NCBI GenBank assembly: GCA_004335835.1
Contig: RWJK01001612.1
Span: 1 to 64,000 of the forward strand
Length of the DNA stretch: 64,000 nucleotides
Source: Scenedesmus sp. ARA3
Taxonomy: Eukaryota; Chlorophyta; Chlorophyceae; Sphaeropleales; Scenedesmaceae
Reading direction: 5' to 3'
The notes beneath the pieces were generated by a model, which was not told the DNA's origin, did not search any database, and worked only from the letters and a program-made list of their open reading frames with translations. The translations under genes were made by a program, and so were the position numbers. Every line of letters begins with the position of its first letter. Positions within the stretch are counted from its first letter, which is position 1. Positions 1 through 17,000 of this stretch are shown here, in pieces.

Positions 1-1687
1 GCAGCCACTTCCATCGTGACCTCGTTGTGCACCTCGGGTGCAGCTGCATGACATTGCGCCCGTGCAAGCGCAGGGCCTGCTGCCAGGGAGCTCCTGCTAG
101 CATTGCGCCTTGCAGAGCGAGCCCAGCAGCAGGCCTGAGCATGAGCATAATCCGGGTTGCGGCATGTAGTTCACATGTGATGGAAGGCTACGGTCTGGAT
201 GACAACAGGGCGGCAATCAGCCAGTCAAAGTAAGTGAAGGTAAGGGGCAAGGAATCGCAGTGGCACCTTGCTGATCAGGCTTGTCTGCCATTGTCGTCAG
301 GCTGGGATGTACGGCAGCTCTGCATGTGCAGGCTCAAATGTTATGTGCATGCTGCTGCTCAACGGCCTGGGGCTGGTGCCCACTTGTCACCCGTTCGATT
401 CGGGTGCAGGCCCTGCGCACTTTGTGCGACAACCTGGCTGGGTGGGTGGCTGTTGCGTTGTGATCTGCCGCATCATGCTGCGATGATCACACGCTGCATT
501 ACGCTGGGTTCATCTGCGGCAATGCATGTTGCTGCATGCACATTGGATTATGCATGCCGGTTGAGTCAGCAGGCGTGGAAGAAATGGGCGAGTTTCGTGG
601 AAGCCATGTGCAGCTGCTTCTCTATGCCGCAGCCCTGCATCTGCAACCTGCCAGCGAGGCATCTACCGCATATATAAAAAAAGTTGCCGCACATGTCAGG
701 ACAGCTCTATATAAAGAAAGTTGCCGAATTGCATTCATTACAAGCATCATGCAACATAATGCGCACTCACATGGCAAGAAGTGGTCCCCCGAAAGGCCAC
801 CATGGCTGCTGAACCTCAGATTAGCATGTGCAGCTCCTGCTTCTGCTCCTATGTCGTCTCTGGCGGCCCAGCCTTTATACTGGGGGCAGACGTAAAGTCT
901 GTTTGGTTTCTGCTGCTGCCAGCAGCAAACCAGTGGTTTGCGCAGCCAGCACTGGAAGGGTCCATATGCTTCTCCTTGGAGTTACACCAGCCTGTTTCTA
1001 CTTGTGACGATGCAACCAATGCCAAGCCATGGCATCACAGATGCACCATGCCGTACTCCATGCAGCATATGCACTGCTGCCGCTGTCAAGCAACTGTACA
1101 CACCCGCTGCAGCTACCTTGACATTGGGTTAAACGCCCGACTCGGAGCACTGCTTAGCAGCAATGCTGCAATATCTTACTGTCATATTGTTAAGCACATG
1201 GCTGCAGCCACGGCAGCTGCACCGACATCAACATGTTGTGCTGTGGCAACCAAATCGGCGCCAAACCCGCTGGGCCAGTGGCAGATGAAGACAACATAAA
1301 CAGGTGCAGCTCACCTACCAGCCCTGCTGACTGCTACTACTACTCCAGGTTGGTAGCTGCACGCCACAGCTGTAGCTGCTAGCTCCAGGTCACAGTGCTG
1401 CAACGCCCAACATGCCAGCATCACCAGCAGCCAACCCCGCCCTGCTCCTGAAAACTGCACTGAACACCATGCGCTGTTCCCGAACCAACAAGTCACCCAA
1501 GAACCGTGCACAGCAGGGAAGCAAAGAAGCCTTCATGCATGCAACATCTCAAAAAAGCGCACCCCATGTGTGGCTCGCAAGTGCAACCATGCACAGCTGC
1601 ACCCAGAAGACACCAGGCGCGCCGCCAGCCCGTCACCACACACAACGCCTACCACAGCCCAACCCCACAGCCGCCTGCGCCTGCTGC
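1..1687. other. Gene-poor left edge; no gene supported
   Basis: No reading frame here resembles a known protein. The stretch includes the downstream flank of the complex I gene that ends at 1688 on the minus strand. One short frame starts at an ATG at 802 in a strong eukaryotic start context (GCCACCATGG) and reads about 30 residues, including a CSSCFC cluster, to a possible GTAAAG splice donor near 892. No convincing downstream exon was found, so it is not called. Two TATATAAA-type runs at about 671 and 706 are each followed by the same GTTGCCG word and are listed separately as a repeat. Confidence 0.5.
668..727 (+). repeat. Short direct repeat: TATATAAA...GTTGCCG, two copies
   Basis: Two copies of a TATATAA-A/G-AAAGTTGCCG unit lie about 34 bp apart. 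The second copy continues as AAGTTGCCGAATTGCA. A closely similar word, AAAGAAAGTTGCCGATTGCA, occurs again at about 35953-35972, far from this site. This could be a remnant of a dispersed element. Three copies seen by eye are not enough to define a family. Confidence 0.4.
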
Positions 1688-6816
<5,129 letters not shown>

Positions 6817-7162
6817 CTCTACTGCGCTGAGTGTTCAGATCAGGGAGCCAGGTAGCTGCGAAATGCTGCCCGAACTCGGACCCTCTCAGCAAAGCTCGAA
6901 CGCAAGGTACACCCCTGCTAGCAGGCAAACAGCTGCACGGCAGCACGCTCCATTGGCGATCTTCAGCATCCACACCTCACATGTCCCGTGATCCAGCCAC
7001 GTACCACCTCAGCTGCAGAATAACAGTGACACAGGGCTTGCCACCTGGCCAGACCTGCCCACGGCAGCCTCAAAAGTAGCACAATCCTCCTGCAATGTTC
7101 ACTGCAGATACTAATGAACCGCTTTATCGTGCTGTGGCTCTGCTTGACCATGAACTCGTCTT
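6817..7162. promoter_or_regulatory. Short head-to-head intergenic region (likely bidirectional promoter)
   Basis: Only 346 bp separate the start of the complex I gene (minus strand) from the proposed start of the coiled-coil protein gene (plus strand). Both 5' untranslated regions and any promoter elements must fit here or within 5' introns. No clear TATA box or known motif was recognised. The bidirectional role is inferred from the layout alone. Confidence 0.4.
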
Positions 7163-9011
7163 GTGCTGCATGTTGATCTGTTGTTGAACATGGGTAGCCA
7201 GATGCTGCTAGTGTCTTGCAATTGGGCAACGCAAGAGCAGCAGGAGCAGCTCCTTCAGGTTGTCTGCGTAGAAGAGCAGGATAATGGCAGCAGCGATGTC
7301 AGTGCCCGCCAGCACGTCTGCAAACTGAAGCTGCAACATCCCTCCGGCACTGGCAACTGCACTTTCAGCATTAGGCGCACCCAGCACCAGCAAGCGCAAC
7401 AGCAGGTATGCATGTGTAAAGGCAACAATATACGCAGCAGCTGGCTTTTGCAAGGTGTGTGCGGTGCCAAAACACCACCCGTCAATACCAGCCTTGAAGC
7501 ACAGTCAGTGTTTTGCCAGCTGCACTTGCTCATGCGTGCCTTCTTGTGTGTGAAAACTATGAACTGCCTTGGCACACGCCACACCATCGACCTTTAGTTG
7601 CCTGCTCCCTGCAGGCCTATGCCAGGGTATGCCTGGTCAGCAACGCGCGCCTGTGTGAGCTGGCAGTGCAGCGGCCTGGCGATGCTGCCCCGCAGTACGT
7701 CAGCACCCTGCGTGGGCAGCAGCATGGGGATGAGCAGCTGTACCAGATCACAGTCGATCTAACGGTGAGCAACCGTAGCTACACATGCGTATGCCTAACA
7801 TCACAAAAGCGTCAGCTGAGCTGTGTAAGGGGTTGCAGCGGCACACTTGGTGGCCATCACCATGGGACTGAGCACACAAGTTTGTCAAGGGTCTTGAGCT
7901 TGCTCACCCATGCAACACCTGCAGCAGGTCAGTTCAGTAGATGACTGCAGCGGTCACATGATGCGGTCACATGATGCGCTCAGGAGATGTCCGTGCGAGC
8001 ACACCTGCTTATGTATGTGTGTGTGCTGATGTATGCTTCTGCTGGTGCCTGTCCTGTAGGCTGTCCCAGGCTGGCAGCTGCTGGTGCTGAAGCTGCTGTC
8101 GCTGCAGGGAGGCAAGGACACCTGCCACCTGTGCGGGCTGGCCGTGGTGCAGGGCAGCGCTGCTGGTGCTGCAGCGCAAGCCTGCGCAGCTGGCGGGCAG
8201 CAGCAGCCCCCCTTGTCACAAATGGATGAGCTGAGACTGCTCAACGAGAGCGTGGCAAGGCAGGGTGAGCTGGCTGCTGCTATACTGCAACGTGGCGTGC
8301 GCTTCGATTTGTGACGCTGAGTTTGTGACGTTGCTAGGTCTAGCTGCTCTCAAAGGAGTACTTGCCAAGAGCACTGGCGCACTGCATGCCTAGCTCAGGC
8401 AGCAGCTGCTCGCGCTGGCCTGCGGCAGCTTGCAGTGCGTGTGTTGGTGTGTCAACATGGGGTGCTGTCCAAACTGCATTCGGCTGTCTGGCTGCATCCG
8501 TTTCCATCACCAGCGCCATTGTCCTGCTGCCCATGCAGTTCAAGAAGGCGCTGACAGCAGCACTGCAGTGCCTGAGTCGCTGCAGCTGCTGTTCGGCAAG
8601 GCCACGCAGCAGCCAGCAGGAGGCGCTGCTGCAGTCAAGTCGCTGTCAGCCATGGTGGCTAAGGGCATGCTGCTGAAGCTGCAGGAACAGCAGCAGCAGC
8701 AGTTGCAGCAGCAGCAGTTACAGCAGCAGCAGCAGCAGCTACAACAGCAGCAGCAGCAACAGCTTGAAATGCACACCACCACTGTAACTCAGGCTGAGGC
8801 TCCAGCAGCTGCCGTGCCAACTGCCTCTGGCAGCAGCAGCAGCAGCACGGGTTGTGGCGCTGTGCTGCTTGCGGTGCAGCGGCTGGAGGCCAAGCTGGAT
8901 GCGCTGGCTGGCAAGCTGCTGTGGTCCACGGAGCAGCTGATGCAGCAGCACCAGCAAATCATGCGGCGGCTGGATGCACTGGAGGCGGGAAATACTACAG
9001 CAAAGGCGTGA
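7163..9011 (+). CDS. Gln-rich coiled-coil protein, possibly PAAT-like
   Basis: Four exons close in phase (7163-7405, 7615-7764, 8060-8264, 8539-9011) to give 356 residues. The first half looks like a small beta-rich domain, with a segment WQLLVLKLLSLQGGKDTCHL in exon 3. The second half has a poly-Gln/Leu stretch around 8690-8765, a low-complexity Ser/Ala segment, and a C-terminal heptad-like helix (LEAKLDALAGKLLWSTEQLM onwards) that probably forms a coiled coil. The pattern of a 'KLLSL-x-G-K' strand plus a C-terminal helix recalls PAAT (C10orf88), an ABC-transporter-associated ATPase. That is a weak, remembered resemblance and no catalytic motif was seen. The start at 7163 is the first ATG in the frame of exon 1; another Met eleven residues later is possible. 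The exon at 8060-8264 reads on to a stop at about 8312 if unspliced, but the donor at 8265 joins in phase to the Gln-rich exon. Confidence 0.65.
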
Positions 9012-10335
9012 CTCACGCACAGGTCAGAACTATGTAGACATATGTTTGTGCTGCATGTGGTCTTTGCTCCAGACAATAACACAAGCAGCGAGTTGCACCG
9101 TTGTTTCGGCTGCTGTGCAGCATGTGTTTGAGGCAGCAACAGGATTGTGAGGACACCTACCCTCCGTTGCAGACCTCTGGATGTTTCACAGCAGCGCTGC
9201 ATGGCAACACAGCCCTCTGTTGTGGGGTGGCAACTTGCCACCATTAGATGCACGCTGCGCATGCTGAGGAGCATACGCTGCATGCGTTGAAGGCGCTTTG
9301 TTCTGTTGCAAAGTGTAGTGCCATCTGCGCTGTGTGCTCAGCTGCAGCTGTTGTTTGCGTTACTGGCATGTCCAGCAACATCAAAGGCATGTGTCCAAGT
9401 AGTGAGCACTGGTACGGTCCATGCACTGCATGTTATCACCGTACCACTTCCAATCAATCACTGCACGTTGGGCTTCTGCTAGATTTGACACATGCATGCG
9501 CTGCTGAAAGAAGCAGTGTATTCCAGAAGACGCACAGCACCAGACATATACCTGACACAACGTCACAGAGTTACTCTGTATGTATGTATACAGCGTTGTT
9601 TGAAGGTGCGCAGTTGTGCTTATACCATGCTAGAACTGCCTTTTTCCATATGTAAGCATACCGCAGCCACAGTACATAGTGCACCTGCACTCAGCTGAAC
9701 TGCCTGCTGGTAGCAGGTGCCAGTTGGCAAGTGTCCCAGCACAACGCCAATGATCAGAAGGCACATGCGCCTGGAGGCATTTACATGCTGCCTAGAAATG
9801 GTCATTTGTCATGATAAGATGCACGGCGCACTCTCCTGTCACTTGACAGCAGGGTAACACCACCTGCCATCCAACTAAATCACCATGCTGGGTGGCACTG
9901 CACCAGGTGCTCCGCAGATTGGCACGGTGCAGAGTACAACAGGCTATTGCTGCACACCAAACAGACTGTTGGTAAACCAGCAACAGCTTGCGCTGCTGTG
10001 ACGGAACAGCCACAGTTGTGAAGCATGCCTGCTCAAGCACATCAAATGCTACACCACGACGATGCCAAGCAACACCACACAGGTCAGCGTGTCTACAGAT
10101 GCTAGGCTGTACGGCTGCGAGCAGTGCTGCGTTTCCGCAGCTCTGTGCAGGGCAGCGAGCAGTCCAGCAACTGTGCACACCCACAACAGCTCCTCCCAGC
10201 AGCAGCACAGTGCCACATCAGCAGCATGATTGAGCGCTGCCATGGGCTGCTGCAGAGCCCCTCTTGTCAACGCCTACTAGCCAGCAAGCATGCAAAGCAG
10301 CTGTTACTAAACTCTCTTCACAATCATCCCACTGC
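9012..10335. other. Convergent intergenic region, no gene seen
   Basis: This lies between the 3' ends of the coiled-coil protein gene (plus) and RPB11 (minus), so it should hold both 3' untranslated regions. Short frames on both strands show no conserved motif and no plausible splice structure. Confidence 0.5.
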
Positions 10336-10809
10336 TCAGTACCCGCCGTAGCCGCCCGGTGCGCCATACCCGCCAGGGTTGAAGCCCCCCTGCTGCTGCC
10401 CATACGTCGGGTCCATGCCCGCTTGCTGCTGCTGCTGCGCCATGTACTGCTGCTGCTGCTGCGCCGGGTCCTCTGGCCGCGGCACCTGCGCCTGCAGGCT
10501 GGCCTTGAGCTCGCTTATCTCTGCCCGCAGGTCATTCAGCGCATGCGCCATGGCCTCCTGCGGCATCTTCGCGTCTGTGGTTTGAATTCGAACCACCATG
10601 AGGGGGTCCAGCGGGTGGGGGATGCGGTATCCTGCAAACACCACGGCCTCGTCGCTGTGCAGCTGCTGGCGGATGAGGTTGCCCACGGTGTGGTCTTCCA
10701 GGCGGATGACGTAGTGGCCGGCGTTCTTGATCTTGGTGTCGGTGTGGAACTCGACCTTGTCCTTGCCCTCAGGCAACACAAAGCGGGAGTAGCGGTCCGG
10801 CTGGTTCAT
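10336..10809 (-). CDS. RPB11: RNA polymerase II subunit RPB11 with a Gln/Gly/Tyr-rich C-terminal tail
   Basis: RPB11 pairs with RPB3 in a heterodimer equivalent to the bacterial alpha dimer and nucleates Pol II assembly in the nucleus. This intronless frame encodes 157 residues. The conserved core carries the family signature: FVLPEGKDKVEFHTDTKIKN, then AGHYVIRLEDHTVGNLIRQQ, and FAGYRIPHPLDPLMVVRIQT, followed by the long helix (QEAMAHALNDLRAEISELKA). Most RPB11 proteins are about 115-120 residues and stop soon after that helix. Here about 40 extra residues follow, made of two Gln runs and a GGFNPGGYGAPGGYGGY end, so the tail is low-complexity and prion-like. The start Met matches the conserved MN-x-PDR N-terminus. 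The stop follows directly on the GGY repeats at 10336. Confidence 0.96.
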   Translation of the reverse strand: MNQPDRYSRFVLPEGKDKVEFHTDTKIKNAGHYVIRLEDHTVGNLIRQQLHSDEAVVFAGYRIPHPLDPLMVVRIQTTDAKMPQEAMAHALNDLRAEISELKASLQAQVPRPEDPAQQQQQYMAQQQQQAGMDPTYGQQQGGFNPGGYGAPGGYGGY

Positions 10810-10810
10810 G

Positions 10811-10846
<36 letters not shown>

Positions 10847-11638
10847 AGTGCTGCTAGTAGTGCTGGCTAGCTGCTGCCGCAGGCAGGGTGGTTGCTTGTG
10901 TCCTGCGAGCAGGAACGGGGATGCAGACACAGCAATTGGATGCTAGTCCAAGCAAGCAAGCATGCAACAATTGCAACTGCCACAGCCTGGTCGGCTTACC
11001 TGATGCAGAAAAGTTCACAAGACTGCAGGCTCACGCCGTGCTGCTGATCTGCATGTAGGCAACTGTTGCTACGCCCTATTCCCCAACACGCGCTGCAGCT
11101 GCTGTTGCTTGCCACTGCCTAGACTGGCAACCGCAGCTAGCAGGAACACTGACTGTTGAATATGGGTGATGAAGTGATTACCAAGAGTGAATCAACCGGA
11201 TCAGCACTTAGATAGCTCCAAGTGACTGCTGTCAACAGAACCAGGGCAGCAGCAGACCACGGTGATGACACCCTGTACTCACAGGCAGGAAGAGCTGCGG
11301 TGATCAGTGATGTCGACGACGGCTCGCCTTTTTGGGCTTATGCAGCGGCAGGCTGGCACCAAGCCCCGGACAAAAGCCCTGCCCTGGTCTGACAGTCTCG
11401 CTTAAGCAAGGAGACAAGGGCACCCGAACTGCTAACTTCATGTTTCTGATATGTCTTATGTTTGCGCTTACGATATCGTGACATTTCAATCGAGTGAGCC
11501 GAACTCACTCCGTCCCAACTCGGCACTCGTTGCACCATGCAACCCGGCTTCCACATGCATTCAACAGTTTATTTTGATCGTATGAGGCAACTCAGTTGAA
11601 CAGCATGTAATCGCGGCCGTGCAACTTCAGGCAGCAGA
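10810..11638. promoter_or_regulatory. Head-to-head intergenic region between RPB11 and IRE1
   Basis: About 830 bp separate the divergent starts. A CAG/CTG-rich patch at 10811-10858 lies just upstream of the RPB11 start and is probably in its 5' untranslated region. No other coding frame is convincing. Promoter function is inferred from position. Confidence 0.4.
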
Positions 11639-13971
11639 ATGCTCTGGAGCAGGACCTCCAGGTGGCAGCAACTGCTGGTGCTCTGCGCCCTGCTGCTGCT
11701 GCCTGGCGCTGTACCAGAGTCAGTAGAGCAAGATGCAGGCACTGGCCTGCAATTGGTGCCCAGCTACGCCGCACCAGGGTGAGTGGACGCTGTGGGCATG
11801 CTGCACAGTCCCTGCTGCTATGCTTGCACCAACCGCCAGGTCCTGTACCAATGCCACCTGAACCACCTGCAACGCATAATGCATACCTAGTCCCTGCCTT
11901 ACCTCAACCACCTTGTGTTTGGCAGGGCGGACGTGCTGCTGGTGACGCTGGTGGATGGCTCAGTGGTGGCACTTGATCACGCCACAGGCAGGTACCTGTG
12001 GACGTACGACACAGGCGCACCATTGGCATCAGCGCGCCAGGCCAGTGCCCCCAGCCAGGGCATGAACCTGGTGGCGGGCGTGGATGGAGGGCTGTACGCA
12101 TACGGCACAGCGCAGCAGGCCAGCCCGGGGCTGCAGGTGCGCTGGTGCTCCAGCCATGTTGGACACTCAGTGACTGAAGCTGCAAAGCAGCGTATTGGCA
12201 TAACAGCAGCAGCTGCGACGTGTGCTTGGCAGGGAAGTTCAGGTGGCGGCTCATGCCGCAGTGCGCCAGCAACTATGTGCAGCAGAGTTGGCAGTGTTGT
12301 GGCTTGTCAGCAGCTGCACTACTCTAGTTCCCCAGCGTGCAGCTGCACCGCAAGGGCCGGCTGACTCGCTGCCTGCATGCTGTTGCCATTGCTGCTGCAT
12401 ACATCTCCACATATACCAACATATGCTTACATTCATTCAAAACGCAAACTCTCTTGTCGTCACCGCGCAGCGGCTGCCCATGTCGCTGCCTGAGCTGGTG
12501 GAGGCCGCGCCCAGCCTGACTGCTGACGGCAGCATCATCCTGGGGCGGCGCGAGAGCAAGGTGTTCCTGCTGGACAAGCGCACCGGGCGCAGCATCACCA
12601 CGCTGGGCAACGCGGCGGACGCGCTGGAGGACCACACCGGGGCCATGGGTGCGTGGGGGTCTGTGTAGTTGAATGCAAGTGTGCTTACAAGCGAGGTCGT
12701 CACTGCAGTTCAGCAGCGGGGCACAACCCTTGCTTCAATCTCGTGTAGGCAGAGGTGAAGCGTGTGCGCTGCGTTTCAGTATCCGGCAGCTGCGCCAATC
12801 TCGCTGTTCGTGCAGCTGCCACGCAAGCTCATGCTCATGCTCATGCGCTGCTCTGGTGTCCGGCTGTGCGCGTCTGCCGCCCCCAGGCCTGCTGTCCAAC
12901 GCTGGCGAGCACGTGCTGGTGCTGGGGCGGCAGGACTACGCGGTGCGCAGCGTGCGCATCGACAGCAAGGCTGAGACCTGGAACGCCACCTTCAGCCGGC
13001 TGTACATGATGGGCCGCGACAGCGCCAACCTGCGGGACTTCTTCACACACGGCGCTGCGCCCAAGCTGGAACCTGGCAGGCCACATGCAGGTGCGGCGGC
13101 ACATTGTTACGCATTGTACTGCATGTGCTGTGTGTGCAGTATAGGTAGTGCGGTGCAGTGGCGCGGGCAGTGCTGCTGGGCGGTGCTGAGGATCGCAGTG
13201 CTGCGCCCAGATGATGCATGTACCGTTCACAGGGAGGTCAGTTGAAGGCAAGGGTGCCAAGGCTGCTGTGCTAGCAGCCGCATGCGCCTGGCTGGCATTT
13301 GGAGTGTGTTTGTGTTGCACACCACAAGCTTGCAGTGAAGAGCGCGCGGCTGACACAAGCATTGCTCTGCTGGCTTCTTCCTTGCAGGTTTGCCACGCCT
13401 GGTTGCAGGCACGGACAAGTCCCTGTCAGCATTCGACAGCAAGACCAGCGACCGCATGTGGTCCTTCACCTTCCCTGCAATGCCCATCAGCGCGCACAGG
13501 CAGGACGGCGTGGGAGGCAACTACCTGGACCCAGCAAACGCATGGCCACGCAGCGGCATCGTGCCCAGCAGCAGCACAGGCCTGGCGCCGCACTCCCAGC
13601 TGCACCCGCTGGCTCCCAAACAGCCCCGCCGCCAGCAGCAGCAGCAGCAGCAGGGCCAGGGGCAGCAGGGCGGCACCGTGCTGGTTGGCGCGCTGCCTGG
13701 CAGCATGTTCTATGCGCTGCCTGCTGACCACCTGATGCTTGCTGCTGATGAGGAGACTGGCCTGCCACATACGAGCACCACAGTGTGGCCCAACAGGGTG
13801 GGCAGCTTGCCCCTGGACATCACCCCGGCAGACGCAGCAGGCTTCTGTGATGTGGCTGGTTCAGCAGCAGCAGCAGACAGCAGCGCAGGCCGCCCCATGC
13901 TGCCTGCGCCGCTGCCTGCAGGCGATGCTCGGGCGCCTGCGACAGACGGCAGCAGGGGCCGCGACACAGAC

Positions 13972-14004
<33 letters not shown>

Positions 14005-17000
14005 GAGGAGGGCACTTGTGACGGCCCCGACGGCAGCTGCGCAAGTGGCAGCAGCGGCAGCGGCAGCAACAGCACCAGCCTGGCTCTGCTGGATGAGCGC
14101 TCGCTGGTTGCATTAGATGCCAGCGAGGGTGGTGGGCTGATCGGGGAGCTGGAGGGGCTGACCTGCCCGCAGCCGCCGCTGGGCATCCACAGCATTCAGC
14201 CGCAGCAGCTGCCGCAGGCTGTGGCGTGGCTGCCTGAGGCTACCAGCACCAAGGTGGGCGCCAGCAGCTACGGCACGGATCTTTGTACAGCAACATGAGG
14301 TTTTGCATGTGTGTGTCGTTGACAGCATCTCTGTGTTGCTACCTTCCCTACGCGCTGCCTGGTTGGTTGGCCACATCTGCACAGCTCGCCATGTTGGCTT
14401 TGTACCATATATCGCTTGTTGTTGTGCTTTGTTGGCTGGTTGCAGAACACGGCGGCGGACAAGAAGCAGGGCCAGCGCTGGACGACTGTCGAGCTGGTGC
14501 TGATGGCCGCAGTGGCGCTGCTGCTGCTGCTGCCGCTGCTGTACACATGGAGGGCCTTCCGTGCTGCCAGCCGCAAGGCATCCACTGCAGCTGCACCTGC
14601 AGCAGCTGGCAGCCCTGCCAAGTCCAGCAAGAAGGCCAAGGCGAAGAAGAGCAACAAATCCTCCAACAAATCTGCAGCTGCGGCAGACGACGCAGATGCA
14701 GATGCAGATGCATCCGAGCTGCAGCAGCTGACTGCCACTTCTGCAGTCAACGGCCTTGAGCCCGGCTTTGACCCAGTGGCAGTGGCCGCCAGCGCGCCAG
14801 CCATCAGCAGCAGCGGCGGCTTTGAGCCCCTCGCCCGCAGCAGCAGCGAGATGCAGGCGCTGCTTGCGGCAGGTGCCGCACTACACGCTGGCGCTAGTGG
14901 CCAGGCGTCGCGTGCTGGCTCAGCTGCCGGCGCTATCAGGGGCCTGGGCAGCCCTGTGCGCAGCCCCACACCCTCAGACCCCGGGGCTCTTTCGCCTGTG
15001 CCTGATGTCGGTGCCAGTGGCAACACCCCTGGCATGATGACGACGCGCAGCTACGTGGACGAGGACGGCGCTGTGGTGATAGGGCGGCTGCGGGTGGGGC
15101 CAGGCATCCTGGGCTATGGCAGTGCAGGTGAGGCGGCAGCTGCTGATCACTGGTGGTCTGCAAAAGGGATGTGGCGCTTGCAGTCATTGGCCTTGCCTCC
15201 GGCTTCCTGCAGCAGACACGCGCCCCAACCGCTGCTCAGTCTTGCTTCACATCAGGAAGCCACATGGCAGGCACTTACGCACCATACAGTAGACACAGGC
15301 GCTGCCCGAGTTGCAGCGCTGCGCTAGCGCGGCTCGCCGTCACCACCCCGCCATGCCTCCCTGCTGACGCACTGCACACCGCCTTTACCGTCGCTCGCAC
15401 CTTCTCCATGAACTACCACACATCTCAACACTGTCCTTCACACTGCACCAATCATGCAGGCACCATCGTGTACGAGGGTGTGCTGGACAGCCGGCCCGTG
15501 GCGGTCAAGCGGCTGCTGCGCCAGTTCTACACGCTGGCGCGCAAGGAGATCCAGGTGCTGGTGGTCAGCGACGAGCACCCCAACGTGGTGCGCTGCTTTG
15601 CCATGGAGGAGGACCGCGAGTTTGTGTACCTGGCGCTGGAGCGCTGCAGGCACAGCCTCAGCGACACGTTGGCCAGCAGGGAGGGGCAGCAGCAGATGCA
15701 GGTGCGCCGCGGCGCTGCACAGCACCAAGTGGTTGTTGCACGACTTTTGCGGCTGCGTGTGTGAATCATTCCCTTGCAGCGCCACACGCAGAAGGCAAAG
15801 GCATGCTGCCTAGTATGTATGCACATGCTGCTGCTGATTGCCTCCTCTCCCAGCTTTCGCCCATCTGTTACGCCCCTGCTACCCACACACCCGCTCCCGT
15901 GTCTCAGGATGCAAGTGGCACGCCCACCCCGTGGTGCATGGCTGTGCTGGGTGACATTGCTGCTGGGCTGGCCGCGCTCCACGCGCGCCAGATCGTGCAC
16001 CGCGACCTGAAGCCGCACAACGTGCTGCTGACGGAGGGCGGCCGCGCCAAGCTGAGCGACATGGGGCTCAGCAAGCAGCTGGTGTCGGAGCAGAGCTCCT
16101 TCGAGAGCCACGGCTCAGGTGCGGCGCGGCTGGTGGGAGGAGATAGTGGGAGATGCTCAGATGTGCTGGCAGCATGCAGGGAGCGGCGCAAGTGCAGGGT
16201 GCTGCCAGCGGTCTGCCCAGCAGCCGCCTGTCCCTCGTAAGCCGATAAGCAGCAGCACAGCGTCAGCACATGGCAGGATGCGTTGCGTGACCATGTGTTG
16301 TGGCCATCCCGGCAGCCGCTGTACGTGTGCTAGTACTGCTCAGCGCTTATTGCTGTTGTGCTGCGCATTCTGTGCACGGGGCGTGGCTGCTGCAGGCGGC
16401 AGCAGCGGCTGGCAGGCCCCCGAGCAGCTCATCGCCAAGGACGGCGGCGCGGTGCGCCAGAGCCGCGCCATGGACGTGTTCAGCCTGGGCTGCGTGATGT
16501 ACTACTGCCTCACAGCGGGCAAGCACCCCTTTGGGGAGCAGTACGAGCGCGACACCAACATCCTGCGCGGGCTGTGCAACCTGGCGCCGCTGCACAAGTG
16601 GCCCGAGGCCACCAACCTGGTGAGGCAGGCTGGCTGGCGGGAAGGGGGCCGCTGTGTGTGCTGTGTCTCTGCTGCAGACAATTGCATGCTGCTGTTAGGA
16701 CGAGAGCTCATGCAGTTGGGAGTGTTGGCACTGGACGTCGCAGCTTATGGGAGCAGGTGGTGCTGCCTATCATCACTATTTGTCGAATATGCACAATCGT
16801 CACCATTGCTGCCGCCGCTGTCGCCTGGCCGCATGTTGCCGCAGGTGAGCGCCATGCTGTGCAAGAGCCCTGCCGCGCGTCCCACCATGGCTGCGGTGCT
16901 GGGTCACCCCTTCTGGTGGAGTGAGGAGCAGCGCCTGCAGTTCCTGGTGGACGTCAGCGACAGGTGCGGCTGACGCTACGCAGGGTTGCAGCAGCGCGCC

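Noticed and set aside
14268..15035. 255-codon minus-strand frame
   Set aside because: Antisense to the IRE1 transmembrane and spacer exon; low complexity only.
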